A stretch of DNA of 64,000 bases from CAYSSG01 sp964433635. Its GTDB lineage: Bacteria > Atribacterota > Phoenicimicrobiia > Phoenicimicrobiales > Stramentimicrobiaceae. Position numbers and translations under genes: made by a program. Under the pieces are notes generated by a model. That model was not told the DNA's origin. It searched no databases and worked only from the letters and a program-made list of their open reading frames with translations. The stretch spans positions 62,001-126,000 of the forward strand of contig CAYSSG010000001.1 in NCBI GenBank assembly GCA_964433635.1. The letters run 5' to 3'. Positions 9,261-18,802 of this stretch are shown here, piece by piece; the first letter of the stretch is position 1, and every line of letters begins with the position of its first letter.

Positions 9261-9554
9261 ATGTCTAAAAAAATCATTGAAAAAAAAGATGTAGAATACA
9301 TAGCAAAATTGGCAAAATTGGAATTGAATACCGAACAGAAAGAACTTTTTCTACCACAGTTAAACAGCATCCTTTCTTATTTTGAGCAGCTTAATGAATT
9401 AAATACGGACCAGGTCGAACCCACATCTTATATTCTTCCTGTTTCCAACCGATTTCATGATGATATTCCGGGACTTTCATTACCACAGGAGATTGTCCTG
9501 CGTTTGACCAGGCATACCGGGAAGGGATATTTTCAGGTGCCCAGGATCTTGTAG
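9261..9554 (+). CDS. gatC: Asp/Glu-tRNA amidotransferase subunit C
   Basis: A subunit of about 97 residues that stabilises GatA in the GatCAB complex. N-terminal IIEKKDVEYIAKLAKLEL and the PTSYILPV-R-D segment are typical of the family. Two ATGs stand in tandem at 9258 and 9261. The AGGAG at 9251-9255 is spaced properly only for the second, so I chose 9261. First gene of gatC-gatA-gatB, all on the same strand. Confidence 0.93.
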   Translation: MSKKIIEKKDVEYIAKLAKLELNTEQKELFLPQLNSILSYFEQLNELNTDQVEPTSYILPVSNRFHDDIPGLSLPQEIVLRLTRHTGKGYFQVPRIL

Positions 9555-9613
9555 GATTGAAGAAATGATAAGATGTCAGCAATCATTGAGAAACACAGAA
9601 CAGGAGGAGAGAA

Positions 9614-11080
9614 GTGCAACTGAATAGATTAACGGTCACAGAGTACCTGGATAAGATTCAGCGAAGAGAGATATCGGTAAAAGAGGTCATGGAAGATATC
9701 TTCCTGCAGATTGACCGGGTTGATTCAAAACTAAAGGCCTATCTGAGTCTTAACCGTGAGGCAGCATTGGATGAAGCTGTCAGGATGGATAGAAAGATTG
9801 AAACTGGGGATCATGTACCACCTTTGGCAGGCTTGCCGATTGCCGTAAAGGATATTATTTGTACCAAGGGCATTGAAACAACCTGCGGTTCGAAAATACT
9901 GCGTGGTTTTATTCCGCCCTATGATGCCACGGTAATCAGGAAATTAAAAGATGCAGGGGCAATTATCATCGGCAAAACAAATATGGATGAGTTTGGCATG
10001 GGTTCATCTAACGAAAATTCTGCCTTTCAGGTAACGCTGAATCCCTGGAATACCGATCGGGTACCCGGTGGTTCAAGTGGTGGTTCGGCAGTTGCAGTGG
10101 CGGCTGATGAGGCATTGGTTGCCCTGGGGTCAGATACCGGTGGATCAGTTCGGACCCCGGCTTCTTTCTGTGGCATTGTGGGAATTAAACCTACTTACGG
10201 CAGGGTATCCAGATATGGGTTGATTGCTTATGCGTCTTCTCTGGATCAGATTGGTCTCCTGGCTAAGAGTGTAAAGGACACAGCATTCCTGATGAACTTG
10301 ATATGCGGTTATGATTCCATGGATGCTACATCCGCCGATTTAGCTGTACCGGACTTTCTGAATGCCTGCGGGCAGGAAATCCACAAGTTGAAATTTGCAG
10401 TGCCCAGAGAACTCTTCAGAGAGGGTTTAAATCATGAGGTAAAAGAGGCAGTCAGTCAAGCGATAAAGATTATTTCTCATTCAGGTGGAAGCATTGAGGA
10501 GGTTTCTTTGCCCCATCTGGAATATTCACTGCCTGCCTATTACCTGATTGCAATGGCAGAGGCGAGTTCAAATCTGGCTAAGTTTGACGGGGTACAATAT
10601 GGTTTACGGATAGACAATCATGACGATCTGGAGGGAATGTATCTCAAAACAAGAACTGCCGGCTTTGGTCCTGAGGTCATCCGCCGAATCATGCTGGGGA
10701 CCTATGCCCTAAGTTCAGGCTATTATGATGCTTATTATTTAAAGGCACAAAAAGTAAGAACTTTAGTCAAGAAGGATTTTGAAGAAGCATTTCAGAAATA
10801 TGATATTCTGCTGAGTCCCACTTCACCTGTTCCAGCCTTTCGAATTGGAGAGAGAGTTCATGATCCTTTAACGATGTTTCTCACTGATATCTGTACTCTT
10901 CCTGCCAACATGGCAGGTTTACCAGCCTTATCAATCAATTGCGGATTTACCCGGAAAGAACATCTGCCGATTGGTTTACAGATGATTGCCAGGCCATTCC
11001 GGGAAGAAGATATTTTCAGCGTTGCCTTTGCTCTGGAAAAAGAACTTGGTGAGATTGTTCTGCAGAAGCCGGTTCTTTAA
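9614..11080 (+). CDS. gatA: Asp/Glu-tRNA amidotransferase subunit A (amidase)
   Basis: Hydrolyses glutamine to ammonia for conversion of Glu-tRNA(Gln), and possibly Asp-tRNA(Asn), into the amidated form. 488 residues, normal length. The amidase signature is visible: AVKDII carries the catalytic Lys (about residue 77), followed by GSSNENSA, then PGGSSGGSA with the cis-Ser, and SDTGGSVRTPA with the nucleophilic Ser. GTG start at 9614 with AGGAGGAG directly upstream. It lies between gatC and gatB, so the complex is complete in this operon. Confidence 0.96.
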   Translation: MQLNRLTVTEYLDKIQRREISVKEVMEDIFLQIDRVDSKLKAYLSLNREAALDEAVRMDRKIETGDHVPPLAGLPIAVKDIICTKGIETTCGSKILRGFIPPYDATVIRKLKDAGAIIIGKTNMDEFGMGSSNENSAFQVTLNPWNTDRVPGGSSGGSAVAVAADEALVALGSDTGGSVRTPASFCGIVGIKPTYGRVSRYGLIAYASSLDQIGLLAKSVKDTAFLMNLICGYDSMDATSADLAVPDFLNACGQEIHKLKFAVPRELFREGLNHEVKEAVSQAIKIISHSGGSIEEVSLPHLEYSLPAYYLIAMAEASSNLAKFDGVQYGLRIDNHDDLEGMYLKTRTAGFGPEVIRRIMLGTYALSSGYYDAYYLKAQKVRTLVKKDFEEAFQKYDILLSPTSPVPAFRIGERVHDPLTMFLTDICTLPANMAGLPALSINCGFTRKEHLPIGLQMIARPFREEDIFSVAFALEKELGEIVLQKPVL

Positions 11081-11156
11081 CTGTTTAGATACAGAGATGG
11101 TACATTTTTTCTCACGGCACGATAAAAGGTATTTTTAGTATAGAATGGAGATGTTT

Positions 11157-12614
11157 ATGCAAGAGGATATTGTCATCGGATTGGAGATTCATATTCAGTT
11201 GTTGACCAGAACGAAGATATTCTGTCATTGCAGTACTGATTATATTCATCAGGAGCCTAATGCCAACACCTGCCCTGTTTGTCTCGGTTTACCGGGATGT
11301 TTGCCAGTACTCAATAAAAATGCACTGGTTCTGGCGCTCAGAACTGCGATTGCTTTGCACTGCAGAATCAATCATACCAGTATTTTTCACCGGAAGAACT
11401 ATTTTTATCCCGATTTGCCTAAAGCTTATCAAATCTCCCAATACAATTTGCCTTTAGCGGAAGAGGGATTTTTGGAGATTACAACAGGGGATTCAGGGCA
11501 AAGACGAAGGATTGGCATTATCAGAGCACATCTGGAAGAAGATGCCGGAAAGCTGATTCATCCCCAGGAAAATGCAGTTGTAACTTATTCCCTGATTGAT
11601 TTTAATCGCTCTGGAATCCCCTTGCTGGAAATCGTAACGAAACCGGAACTTCATTCCTCAGAAGAAGCAGTTGTTTTTTTACAGAATATGAGAAGTATTG
11701 TCCAGTACCTGGATGTATGTGACGGTAATTTAGAGAGTGGTTCTATGCGTTGTGATGCTAATATTTCTATCAGGAATCCCAAAAGCTTTCTTATGGGAAT
11801 CAAGACTGAAGTTAAAAACATGAATTCTTTTCGCTCCATCAGAAAGGCACTTGATTACGAGATTGACCGGCAGCGAAAAATCATTAACAGAGGAGAACAT
11901 GTACTGCAGGAAACCAGGAGATGGGATGAAGAGAACAACTGTACTGTCAGCATGAGGGGTAAGGAAGAAGCACATGATTATCGGTATCTTCCGGAGCCGG
12001 ATTTACTGCCCATAAAGATAGATCAATCCTGGATTGATGAAATGAACAGGAATTTACCAGAACTGCCTGAAGAAAGAAAGAATAGATTTATCCGGAATTA
12101 CGGGCTTTCTGCTTATGATGCTGATCGACTGGTGGAAGTAAAGTCATTTGGTGATTACTTTGAAGAGGCTGCTCATCACTACAGGGATTATAAGAAACTG
12201 ACTAATTGGATTCTTGGAGAATTATTACGATGCTTAAGTGAAAATAAGTTGACAATTGATTCAGCCCCAGTTACCGCTGAAAAACTGACTGAGTTACTTG
12301 AATTGATTGATAGAAAGATGATTAGCGGAAAGATTGGAAAATCAATTCTGGAGAAGATGTTTATGACGGGTCAGAGAGCTTCTGATCTGGTTAAGAAAGA
12401 CGGTCTTACCCAGATCAGTGATAAAAATGAAATTGAGATGATCATTGACAAGGTCATTCAGGAGAATACGCCATCAGTGCAGGATTATCTTGCCGGGAAA
12501 GAGAAAGCCTTACATTTTCTGGTAGGTCAGGTGATGCACCATACCAGGGGAAGAGCACAACCAGGATTGGCTTCTAACCTGTTAAAAGAAAAGATGAATA
12601 AATGGAAGGATTAG
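11157..12614 (+). CDS. gatB: Asp/Glu-tRNA amidotransferase subunit B
   Basis: The kinase/tRNA-binding subunit of GatCAB: it phosphorylates the misacylated Glu or Asp and accepts ammonia from GatA. About 485 residues with family motifs: GLEIH near the N-terminus, zinc-site cysteines CHC and CPVCLGLPG, DFNRSGIPLLEIV, SMRCDANISI and a KNMNSF block, then the C-terminal YqeY-like helical tail. Possible ATGs lie at 11145, 11151 and 11157. The GGAG at 11147-11150 is spaced 6 bases from 11157, so I prefer that one. Last gene of the gatCAB operon. Confidence 0.96.
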   Translation: MQEDIVIGLEIHIQLLTRTKIFCHCSTDYIHQEPNANTCPVCLGLPGCLPVLNKNALVLALRTAIALHCRINHTSIFHRKNYFYPDLPKAYQISQYNLPLAEEGFLEITTGDSGQRRRIGIIRAHLEEDAGKLIHPQENAVVTYSLIDFNRSGIPLLEIVTKPELHSSEEAVVFLQNMRSIVQYLDVCDGNLESGSMRCDANISIRNPKSFLMGIKTEVKNMNSFRSIRKALDYEIDRQRKIINRGEHVLQETRRWDEENNCTVSMRGKEEAHDYRYLPEPDLLPIKIDQSWIDEMNRNLPELPEERKNRFIRNYGLSAYDADRLVEVKSFGDYFEEAAHHYRDYKKLTNWILGELLRCLSENKLTIDSAPVTAEKLTELLELIDRKMISGKIGKSILEKMFMTGQRASDLVKKDGLTQISDKNEIEMIIDKVIQENTPSVQDYLAGKEKALHFLVGQVMHHTRGRAQPGLASNLLKEKMNKWKD

Positions 12615-12671
12615 ATTATAATAATAAAAACAATATTTTGCTAAAATCAGAATAGGAAAGGAGGTATTGTG

Positions 12672-12833
12672 ATGGAAAAATACAGGTGCACCGTTTGCGG
12701 TTATATTTATGATCCTGAAAAAGGAGATCCTGAATCAGATATTGAACCGGGGACCTCTTTTGATGACTTACCGGATGATTGGGTCTGCCCTCTATGTGGT
12801 GCAAGCAAGGATGAATTTGAACTGGAGGAATAA
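12672..12833 (+). CDS. Rubredoxin
   Basis: A 53-residue one-iron electron carrier. Two knuckles, CTVCG (C6, C9) and CPLCG near residues 38-41, hold the Fe(Cys)4 site; YIYDPEKGDP and FDDLPDDWVCP are classic rubredoxin segments. AAAGGAGG precedes the ATG at a good distance. It ends 2 bases before the flavodiiron protein gene, so the two are surely co-transcribed and rubredoxin is the likely electron donor. Confidence 0.97.
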   Translation: MEKYRCTVCGYIYDPEKGDPESDIEPGTSFDDLPDDWVCPLCGASKDEFELEE

Positions 12834-12835
12834 AA

Positions 12836-14020
12836 TTGGCAGTAAAAGAAGTCATTGATCATATTTACTGGATAGGGGCTATCGACTGGGATAGAAGGCT
12901 GTTCGATGAGCTCATACCGTTACCTGATGGGACCAGTTATAATTCTTATCTGGTTAAACATCAGGAGGAGGGGCTACTGATTGATACTGTTGACCCCTCA
13001 AAAAAAGATGAATTTTTACAGAATATAAAAAAGGCAAATGTCAAAAAAATAAGTTACCTCATTGCCCATCATGCCGAACAGGATCACGCCGGTTGCATCA
13101 GAGATGTATTGGATGAATTTCCGGGGTGCCGTATTATCACCAACCAAAAATGTAAAGACTTGTTAATTAATGAATTGCATCTGGAAGAAAAAGATTTTCA
13201 TGAAATTCGGGATGGTGAAATATTTTCATTTGGTGCCCAGGAATTTCAGTTTATTTTCGCACCATGGGTTCATTGGCCGGAAACCTTTCTGACTTATTTA
13301 CCGAAGAGTAGATTGCTGTTTACATGTGACCTTTTTGGGTCCCATCTTGCCACCAGTGAATTATGGGCATCTTGTGATGGTCATCTTTATCGGGCAGCCA
13401 AGCGTTATTATGCTGAAATCATGATGCCTTTCAGACAGCAGATTAAAAAACATCTGAGTAGATTGAAGAATCTTTCCATTGAGATAATCGCTCCCAGCCA
13501 TGGGCCTGTTTATCGCAATCCCGAATATATTCTTCGGGCATATCGTGAATGGGTTTCGGATAAGGTGAAGGAAGAGGTCGTCATTCCATATATATCAATG
13601 CATGGAAGTACCGAAAAGATGGTTTCCTTTTTGGTGGAAGAATTGATGCAAAGAAATATCAAGGTCACACCTTATCATTTAATTCAAACGGATATAGGCG
13701 AGTTAGCAATGGCATTAGTTGATGCAGCAACGGTTATTTTGGCATCTCCTACAGTTTTAACAGGACCGCATCCTCAGATTGTCTATGCGGCATACCTGTG
13801 TAATATTTTGAAACCAAAGGTGAAATTTGCAGGATTAATAGGCTCTTTTGGATGGGGAAGCAAGATGGAGCAGGATCTGCTTCAGCTTCTCACTAATTTA
13901 AGCGTTGAGTTATTACCAACTGTGATGGTAAAGAGTTGTCCACGAAAGAAGGACTTTGACAGACTCAGTCAACTGGCAGACCTGATAGAAAAAAAACATC
14001 AAAGCATAAGGTCGAAATGA
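12836..14020 (+). CDS. A-type flavoprotein / flavodiiron protein (FprA-like)
   Basis: 394 residues. The N-terminal metallo-beta-lactamase-type domain carries the diiron motif H-x-E-x-D-H (HAEQDH, about residues 80-85), then further His/Asp ligands (WVHWPET; TCDLFGSH; PSHGP). The C-terminal flavodoxin domain (about 250-394) has the FMN loop SMHGSTEKM. Family members reduce O2 to water or NO to N2O in anaerobes. Direct linkage to rubredoxin supports a soluble oxygen/NO scavenging pair. TTG start; the GGAGG inside the end of the rubredoxin gene serves as ribosome binding site. Confidence 0.95.
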   Translation: MAVKEVIDHIYWIGAIDWDRRLFDELIPLPDGTSYNSYLVKHQEEGLLIDTVDPSKKDEFLQNIKKANVKKISYLIAHHAEQDHAGCIRDVLDEFPGCRIITNQKCKDLLINELHLEEKDFHEIRDGEIFSFGAQEFQFIFAPWVHWPETFLTYLPKSRLLFTCDLFGSHLATSELWASCDGHLYRAAKRYYAEIMMPFRQQIKKHLSRLKNLSIEIIAPSHGPVYRNPEYILRAYREWVSDKVKEEVVIPYISMHGSTEKMVSFLVEELMQRNIKVTPYHLIQTDIGELAMALVDAATVILASPTVLTGPHPQIVYAAYLCNILKPKVKFAGLIGSFGWGSKMEQDLLQLLTNLSVELLPTVMVKSCPRKKDFDRLSQLADLIEKKHQSIRSK

Positions 14021-14205
14021 TCAATCAACATGTTATGTTACACCATTGCATCGTGTAATCTTCTCATATGAAGGAACACAGGCATGTATAAGTTCCTATT
14101 TATCATGCTACTGTCATGTCAGTTCAGAAAGCAGGCAGGTGAATTGAATGAACTAGTTTCTATATTTACAGATGAAAAAATGTAATGGCAGGGGAGGGAA
14201 TAGAA

Positions 14206-14730
14206 ATGTTTAAAAGAATACCCATCTTGATATTCATAGGCATGTTCTTTATTTTCGGTATTTCAGGTTTGGTACATGCGCAGAAAAGCCTTGATGATAT
14301 ATTATATGGGGATTTTAAAGAGATTGATAGTTTTGGTTATATCCAGGTAAAGGTACAGGGAGAACAGGCTAAATTGATCGGATTGAGCAGTACAGAAATG
14401 ACTGATTACGCTAGACTGAAATATAAAAATAATTTTAATGGCATTCCCTATCAGGAAATAACAGCAGAGGAGTCATCCGTCTATCAGGAAGAGAAGAAGG
14501 CGGAGAAAGTCGGCAGTATCTGGTTTAGAATATGGATCACAGGAGAAGGGTTTCCCATCGCCTATTATATTGAATGTAAAGCCGGCAATTATCATAATTA
14601 TGAAATATGGACTGATGAAGTACTGGGATTTTGTGATGCCAGGGAAATTAATCAGATCAGCCGTAATGAGATTAACCGAATGATAGAAAATCTTGCCATT
14701 ACCTTTTTCAAGGTCAGGGGTGAACTGTAA
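14206..14730 (+). CDS. Secreted hypothetical protein
   Basis: About 174 residues. An N-terminal signal peptide (MFKRIPILIFIGMFF...VHAQ) has a probable cleavage after ...VHA. The mature part has no motif I recognise; it contains alternating aromatic/charged beta-like strands (WFRIWITGEGFPIAYYIECKA) and suggests a small beta-rich periplasmic or extracellular protein. An upstream ATG at 14185 is possible, but GGGGAGGGA at 14191-14199 points to the ATG at 14206. Unknown function, no clear operon partner. Confidence 0.6.
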   Translation: MFKRIPILIFIGMFFIFGISGLVHAQKSLDDILYGDFKEIDSFGYIQVKVQGEQAKLIGLSSTEMTDYARLKYKNNFNGIPYQEITAEESSVYQEEKKAEKVGSIWFRIWITGEGFPIAYYIECKAGNYHNYEIWTDEVLGFCDAREINQISRNEINRMIENLAITFFKVRGEL

Positions 14731-14849
14731 TATTGGCGTTTAAAATCTAGGCTTACTTTGTATCATTTCTTTCTGCTGACAGAAACGGGATTGGAATTGA
14801 TGAACGGCAATCAGGAGGAAAGAATTTAGATAGATAGTATCGTATTCAA

Positions 14850-16124
14850 GTGATATCTATGGTCTTTAAAACGAACATAAAAAATCTTTTTGAGGATTAT
14901 GCGAAGTTACCCAGAAGTATATATATTCTTTTCTTGGCCCGCATTATTCATTCAATTGGTAATTTTGTTTTTCCTTTCCTGGCTATCTTTTTTACCAGAA
15001 CATTGATGTTTAGTGAGCAAAAAGCAGGTTTTTTTATAATGCTGGCCACTGCCGCAAAGATACCCGGATTACTGTTAGGGGGTAAACTGTCCGATATTTT
15101 AGGGAGAAAGCATGTTTTTATTGCCTTCTCTTCCCTGTCAGCTTTTTTTATCTTATCCTGTTTAGTCGTTTCACAGCAGGAGATGATTCCCTGGCTGTTA
15201 GCACTTTCAGCAGTCTTTAATGGAGCAAACTATCCTGCATTGAATGCCATGGTAGCTGATCTAACGAATCCTGGCAACCGGAAAGCAGCCTATTCTTTGC
15301 TCTATCTGGGTATGAATATTGGATTTGCCATCGGACCTCTGATTGCCGGATTTCTCTATAACCGATATCTTAAATTATTATTTATCGGCGATGTGGTGAC
15401 AACGATGATATCAGTCTTGTTAGTTTTTTACTATATTAAAGAGACAATTCCCGGCAAGGAACGAATTCAGGATTCCATGATTTTCGGTCAAAGTTCTGAA
15501 AAAGCTGAACAGGGTGATATATGGAAGGTATTGCTCACCAGACCCTATCTGATTATTTTTACTTTCATTTTTACCCTGTATTCCTTTGTCTATGTTCAGA
15601 ACGAATTTACACTTCCCTTGCAGATGATAAAAATATTTGGAGAAAAAGGACCGCAGTATTTTGGCACCATTATGACAGTAAATGGAATTGTAGTGATATT
15701 CCTTACCATGATTATCATCAGCTTAACCAGGAGGATTGAGCCTATTTTAAATGTTTCCATCGCTGGCATACTGTATGCGTTTGGTTTTGGTATAATCTAT
15801 TTCAGTAAAAATCTGGTATTGTTTTCAGTATCTACGATTCTCTGGACGCTGGGTGAAATTATGGCATCTACCTATTCTGATGTCTATATCATTAATCATA
15901 CCCCAATGACGCATCGGGGAAGATTCAGTGCCATCATTCATATCCTGATCGGCTCAGGATTTATCTTTGGACCTTATCTAGCAGGCATGTTCATCAGTCA
16001 TTATGAGGTTGAGAAAATATGGCCCGTTGTTTTTATCCTGGCAATCGCTTCTTCTTTTTTGATGTATCTGGTCTATTATTTTGAAAATCGCTCCAGAACA
16101 GAGATAAACCAGGCTGTAGGATAA
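14850..16124 (+). CDS. Major facilitator superfamily transporter
   Basis: About 421-424 residues with roughly 12 hydrophobic segments in two halves. The loop after helix 2 reads GGKLSDILGRKH, matching the MFS motif G-x-x-x-D-x-x-G-R-(R/K). SLLYLGMNIGFAIGPLIAG is the helix-5 antiporter-like motif. This suggests an MDR/sugar-phosphate-type exporter, but the substrate cannot be told. The start could be GTG 14850 or ATG 14859; the AGGAGG near 14813 is too far for either, so the start is uncertain. Confidence 0.85.
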   Translation: MISMVFKTNIKNLFEDYAKLPRSIYILFLARIIHSIGNFVFPFLAIFFTRTLMFSEQKAGFFIMLATAAKIPGLLLGGKLSDILGRKHVFIAFSSLSAFFILSCLVVSQQEMIPWLLALSAVFNGANYPALNAMVADLTNPGNRKAAYSLLYLGMNIGFAIGPLIAGFLYNRYLKLLFIGDVVTTMISVLLVFYYIKETIPGKERIQDSMIFGQSSEKAEQGDIWKVLLTRPYLIIFTFIFTLYSFVYVQNEFTLPLQMIKIFGEKGPQYFGTIMTVNGIVVIFLTMIIISLTRRIEPILNVSIAGILYAFGFGIIYFSKNLVLFSVSTILWTLGEIMASTYSDVYIINHTPMTHRGRFSAIIHILIGSGFIFGPYLAGMFISHYEVEKIWPVVFILAIASSFLMYLVYYFENRSRTEINQAVG

Positions 16125-16317
16125 GATCACCAAGCCGGAAGGTAAATGAATGAAAGCAGTTGCTGTTATAATATAAAGATATTTTCAAAAGCAGATAAGG
16201 ACAAAAAAGCAAAAATCTGTTCATCAGGGTGAGAAAATTTCTTATCAGATAATGAATCAATGACCTGAAGATATAATATCATCTAAATATCAACTAAGCG
16301 TATTCCAGGAGGATACA

Positions 16318-17979
16318 ATGAAAAAATGGTTATTTCTTTTTGTATTATTTCTCTTTTCGGGTTTTGCTTCCCATTCCCTTTCCCTGCAGCAGGAGATTGA
16401 TTTAGAATCTCACATAAAACAGTTATACCTGTATCCGGATTCAGCCATGATCGTCAGACATGGAGTGGCAGAGTTAAATGAGGGTCATTACCGGGTTATA
16501 GTAGATGACATGATGGAAGTTTTTGATGAAAAGACTGTTACCGTAGCATTAGATAAATCGAGTGACGAAATAGCCAGAATAATGAGTGTCAGTATAGAGA
16601 CCGTTTTTCTGGAAGAAGAGCCGGCAGAGAGAATCAGACAGTTGCAGGATGAAATCAATCTGCTGAAAAATGAGATGAGAAGAATCTCAAGTGAAAAGAG
16701 CAGCTGGAATGATAAGAAGGAATTTTTAGATTCCATTATCTATTTTTTCCGGGATGGAAATATGAACAATAAAGAGAGTGCTCAAATCCCCTCAACTGAA
16801 CAATTGGAAGAAGTCTATATCTTTCTGGATGAAAAATTGCAAAAAGTCTACAGTCAGGTTTTAGCATTCGATTTTCAGTCAGAAGCATATCAGGAAAAGA
16901 TTGATCTTCTACAAAGGCAGCTTCAACAGATAACTGAAGGAAAAAGAGATATTCAAAGAGAGATCATCATCGATTTGGAAGTTTTTGATAAGAACAGGAT
17001 TGAATTCCTTTTGTCGTATCAATTGGATCAGGGGATAAGCTGGAGACCGGTTTATGATGTGAGAGTGAATCTGATGGCTAACAGCATTGATTTGTTCACT
17101 TATGCATTAATTAAGCAGACGACTGGTGTAGATTGGGAAGATATCAATCTCTCGTTGTCCACAGCCAGACCAACTATTTCAGGAGATTTACCACCGGTGG
17201 AGCCCTGGTTCCTGAGACCTTACCAGGCTGATCAAGGATTGGGTATGACAATGGAAGCGCCTTTATTTTCTATGAAGGAGGCTGATGATGCTGCGGTAGA
17301 CAGGCTTCGTGAGCCGGATTCGCTGATTCCTGTGGAACATCAAGGTACCAGCGTTACCTTTCATATTCCCCATCAGGTTTCCCTGGCATCAGGGAGCAGT
17401 CAGGAAAAAATCTTACTGGCTGAAGATGAATTAGAAGTACAGTTGAATTACCAGACGTATCCCCGGTTGAGCCCCTTTGTCTATTTCAATGCCTCCATAG
17501 AGAATCATTTGGATGTTCCATTACTTCCCGGACAGGCAAATATCTTTCTGAATGGCGGATTTACCGGAAATAGCGCTATTGACTATATTCCTCCGGGGGA
17601 GGATTTCCAGATTTCATTGGGGATTGCAGAAAATATTAAGGTAAAAAGGGAATTATTGAAGAAATTTACGGATAAGACACTCATCAGCACCATTCCGTCA
17701 TCCAAAGTGCTGACAGAGTATGAATACAAGATTACCGTGGAAAATTACCAGGATACAGAATCTTTATGCCATCTGTTTGAAAACCTTCCTGTTTCCGAAG
17801 ATGATCGAATCCAGGTGAATATAAAACAGGTCAGCAAAGAACCAAAAGAGAAGGATTGGGATAACAAAAGTGGTGTCTGGATGTGGGAGTTTTTGTTAGA
17901 GCCACAGGAAAAGGTTGAAATTGATATGATTTATTCTATTTCTCATCCTCGGGATATGAAAATATTAGACTTGCCCTGA
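16318..17979 (+). CDS. DUF4139/DUF4140 (mucoidy inhibitor MuiA-like) secreted protein
   Basis: 553 residues. A signal peptide (about 1-20) is followed by a DUF4140-like N-terminal domain with LYPDSAMIVRHG and the VIVDDMME strand pattern. A long coiled coil (about 100-215) comes next, then the DUF4139-like domain containing YQLDQGISWRPVYDVRVN, TTGVDWEDINLSLSTARP and the late SYSISHPRD end. The architecture matches MuiA-family proteins, named from a mucoidy phenotype; a biochemical role is not known to me. ATG with AGGAGG upstream. It stands alone between an MFS gene and a bidirectional terminator. Confidence 0.75.
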   Translation: MKKWLFLFVLFLFSGFASHSLSLQQEIDLESHIKQLYLYPDSAMIVRHGVAELNEGHYRVIVDDMMEVFDEKTVTVALDKSSDEIARIMSVSIETVFLEEEPAERIRQLQDEINLLKNEMRRISSEKSSWNDKKEFLDSIIYFFRDGNMNNKESAQIPSTEQLEEVYIFLDEKLQKVYSQVLAFDFQSEAYQEKIDLLQRQLQQITEGKRDIQREIIIDLEVFDKNRIEFLLSYQLDQGISWRPVYDVRVNLMANSIDLFTYALIKQTTGVDWEDINLSLSTARPTISGDLPPVEPWFLRPYQADQGLGMTMEAPLFSMKEADDAAVDRLREPDSLIPVEHQGTSVTFHIPHQVSLASGSSQEKILLAEDELEVQLNYQTYPRLSPFVYFNASIENHLDVPLLPGQANIFLNGGFTGNSAIDYIPPGEDFQISLGIAENIKVKRELLKKFTDKTLISTIPSSKVLTEYEYKITVENYQDTESLCHLFENLPVSEDDRIQVNIKQVSKEPKEKDWDNKSGVWMWEFLLEPQEKVEIDMIYSISHPRDMKILDLP

Positions 17980-18137
17980 GTCATATCTTCTGAAAAAAGA
18001 CACAAGATGTGGTGTGATTTTCATATGACTCATAAAACGGATTACCAAAAAATCAGGTCAATGTAACATGCTTTTAAAACAGGTATGGATCTTTTAAAAT
18101 TGATACAAGTATGTTCCTCCGCTGCTATCGGGCAAAT

Positions 18138-18180
18138 AAAAATGCCGGTGATTTTGCTGATAAAAATAACCGGCATTTTT
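18138..18180. terminator. Bidirectional intrinsic terminator
   Basis: Inverted repeat AAAAATGCCGGT (18138-18149) / ACCGGCATTTTT (18169-18180), with a T-run on the plus side and the complementary A-run giving a T-run on the minus side. It lies between the convergent genes ending at 17979 (+) and 18204 (-). Confidence 0.85.
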
Positions 18181-18203
18181 ATTGAATAGATTGACTCATG
18201 TTT

Positions 18204-18800
18204 TCAGTTGTTGATTAATTCAGTTAACTTATCCTTCACCATATCAAATTTTTTTCTGGTCTTTTTCTCAACCTGTTTTAATTGCTGATTCAGTTCCTTA
18301 TTTTGTTCCAGTGCTTCTTCGATACCCATTTCTTTTATCATAACCTGATTTCCCTGTTGAAATGCCTGTAATCGTTTGCGGGGATCACGTTCTAATTCCT
18401 CTCTAAGATGCTGTATGACCTGTTCCTTATCTCTTTGATAATCTTCCTGAATTTTTATCAATTCTTTCAGGTTAAGTTCAATCTCAGATAATTGATTTGA
18501 TTCTTTCAGATGCTCAACAGCCAGAATACCGTTTTTTCTCTTCTCCATTTCGTAAGCATTGCTCCTAAAAGTCATAGATTGTAAAAGATTACTTTGTGCG
18601 CTGGTTAGATGCTGATCAGGCAATTCCTTGAAATGTTGCCACAGGTCATCTGATCCAATCTTATCCTTATAGTATTCTGCCAGAATATGATTAATCTTTT
18701 CCTGCTGCTTTATTTCATTGATTTCTTGCGGGCTTAATATTTCAATATTTTTTGTCTTCTCCATCGCTATCTCTCGAGCAGATTTTATAATTGCCACCAA
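18204..18800 (-). CDS. Coiled-coil hypothetical protein
   Basis: 198 residues, almost wholly helical and charged, with heptad-like repeats between about 95 and 190 (LKELIKIQEDYQRDKEQV; NKELNQQLKQVEKKTRKKF). No signal peptide or membrane segment. No known motif recognised. The TTG start at 18800 (GTG at 18797 is the alternative) follows AAGGAGGT, and only 2 bases separate it from the stop of the upstream gene at 18803. The two are therefore a tight operon and probably act together. Confidence 0.65.
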   Translation of the reverse strand: MVAIIKSAREIAMEKTKNIEILSPQEINEIKQQEKINHILAEYYKDKIGSDDLWQHFKELPDQHLTSAQSNLLQSMTFRSNAYEMEKRKNGILAVEHLKESNQLSEIELNLKELIKIQEDYQRDKEQVIQHLREELERDPRKRLQAFQQGNQVMIKEMGIEEALEQNKELNQQLKQVEKKTRKKFDMVKDKLTELINN

Positions 18801-18802
18801 TA

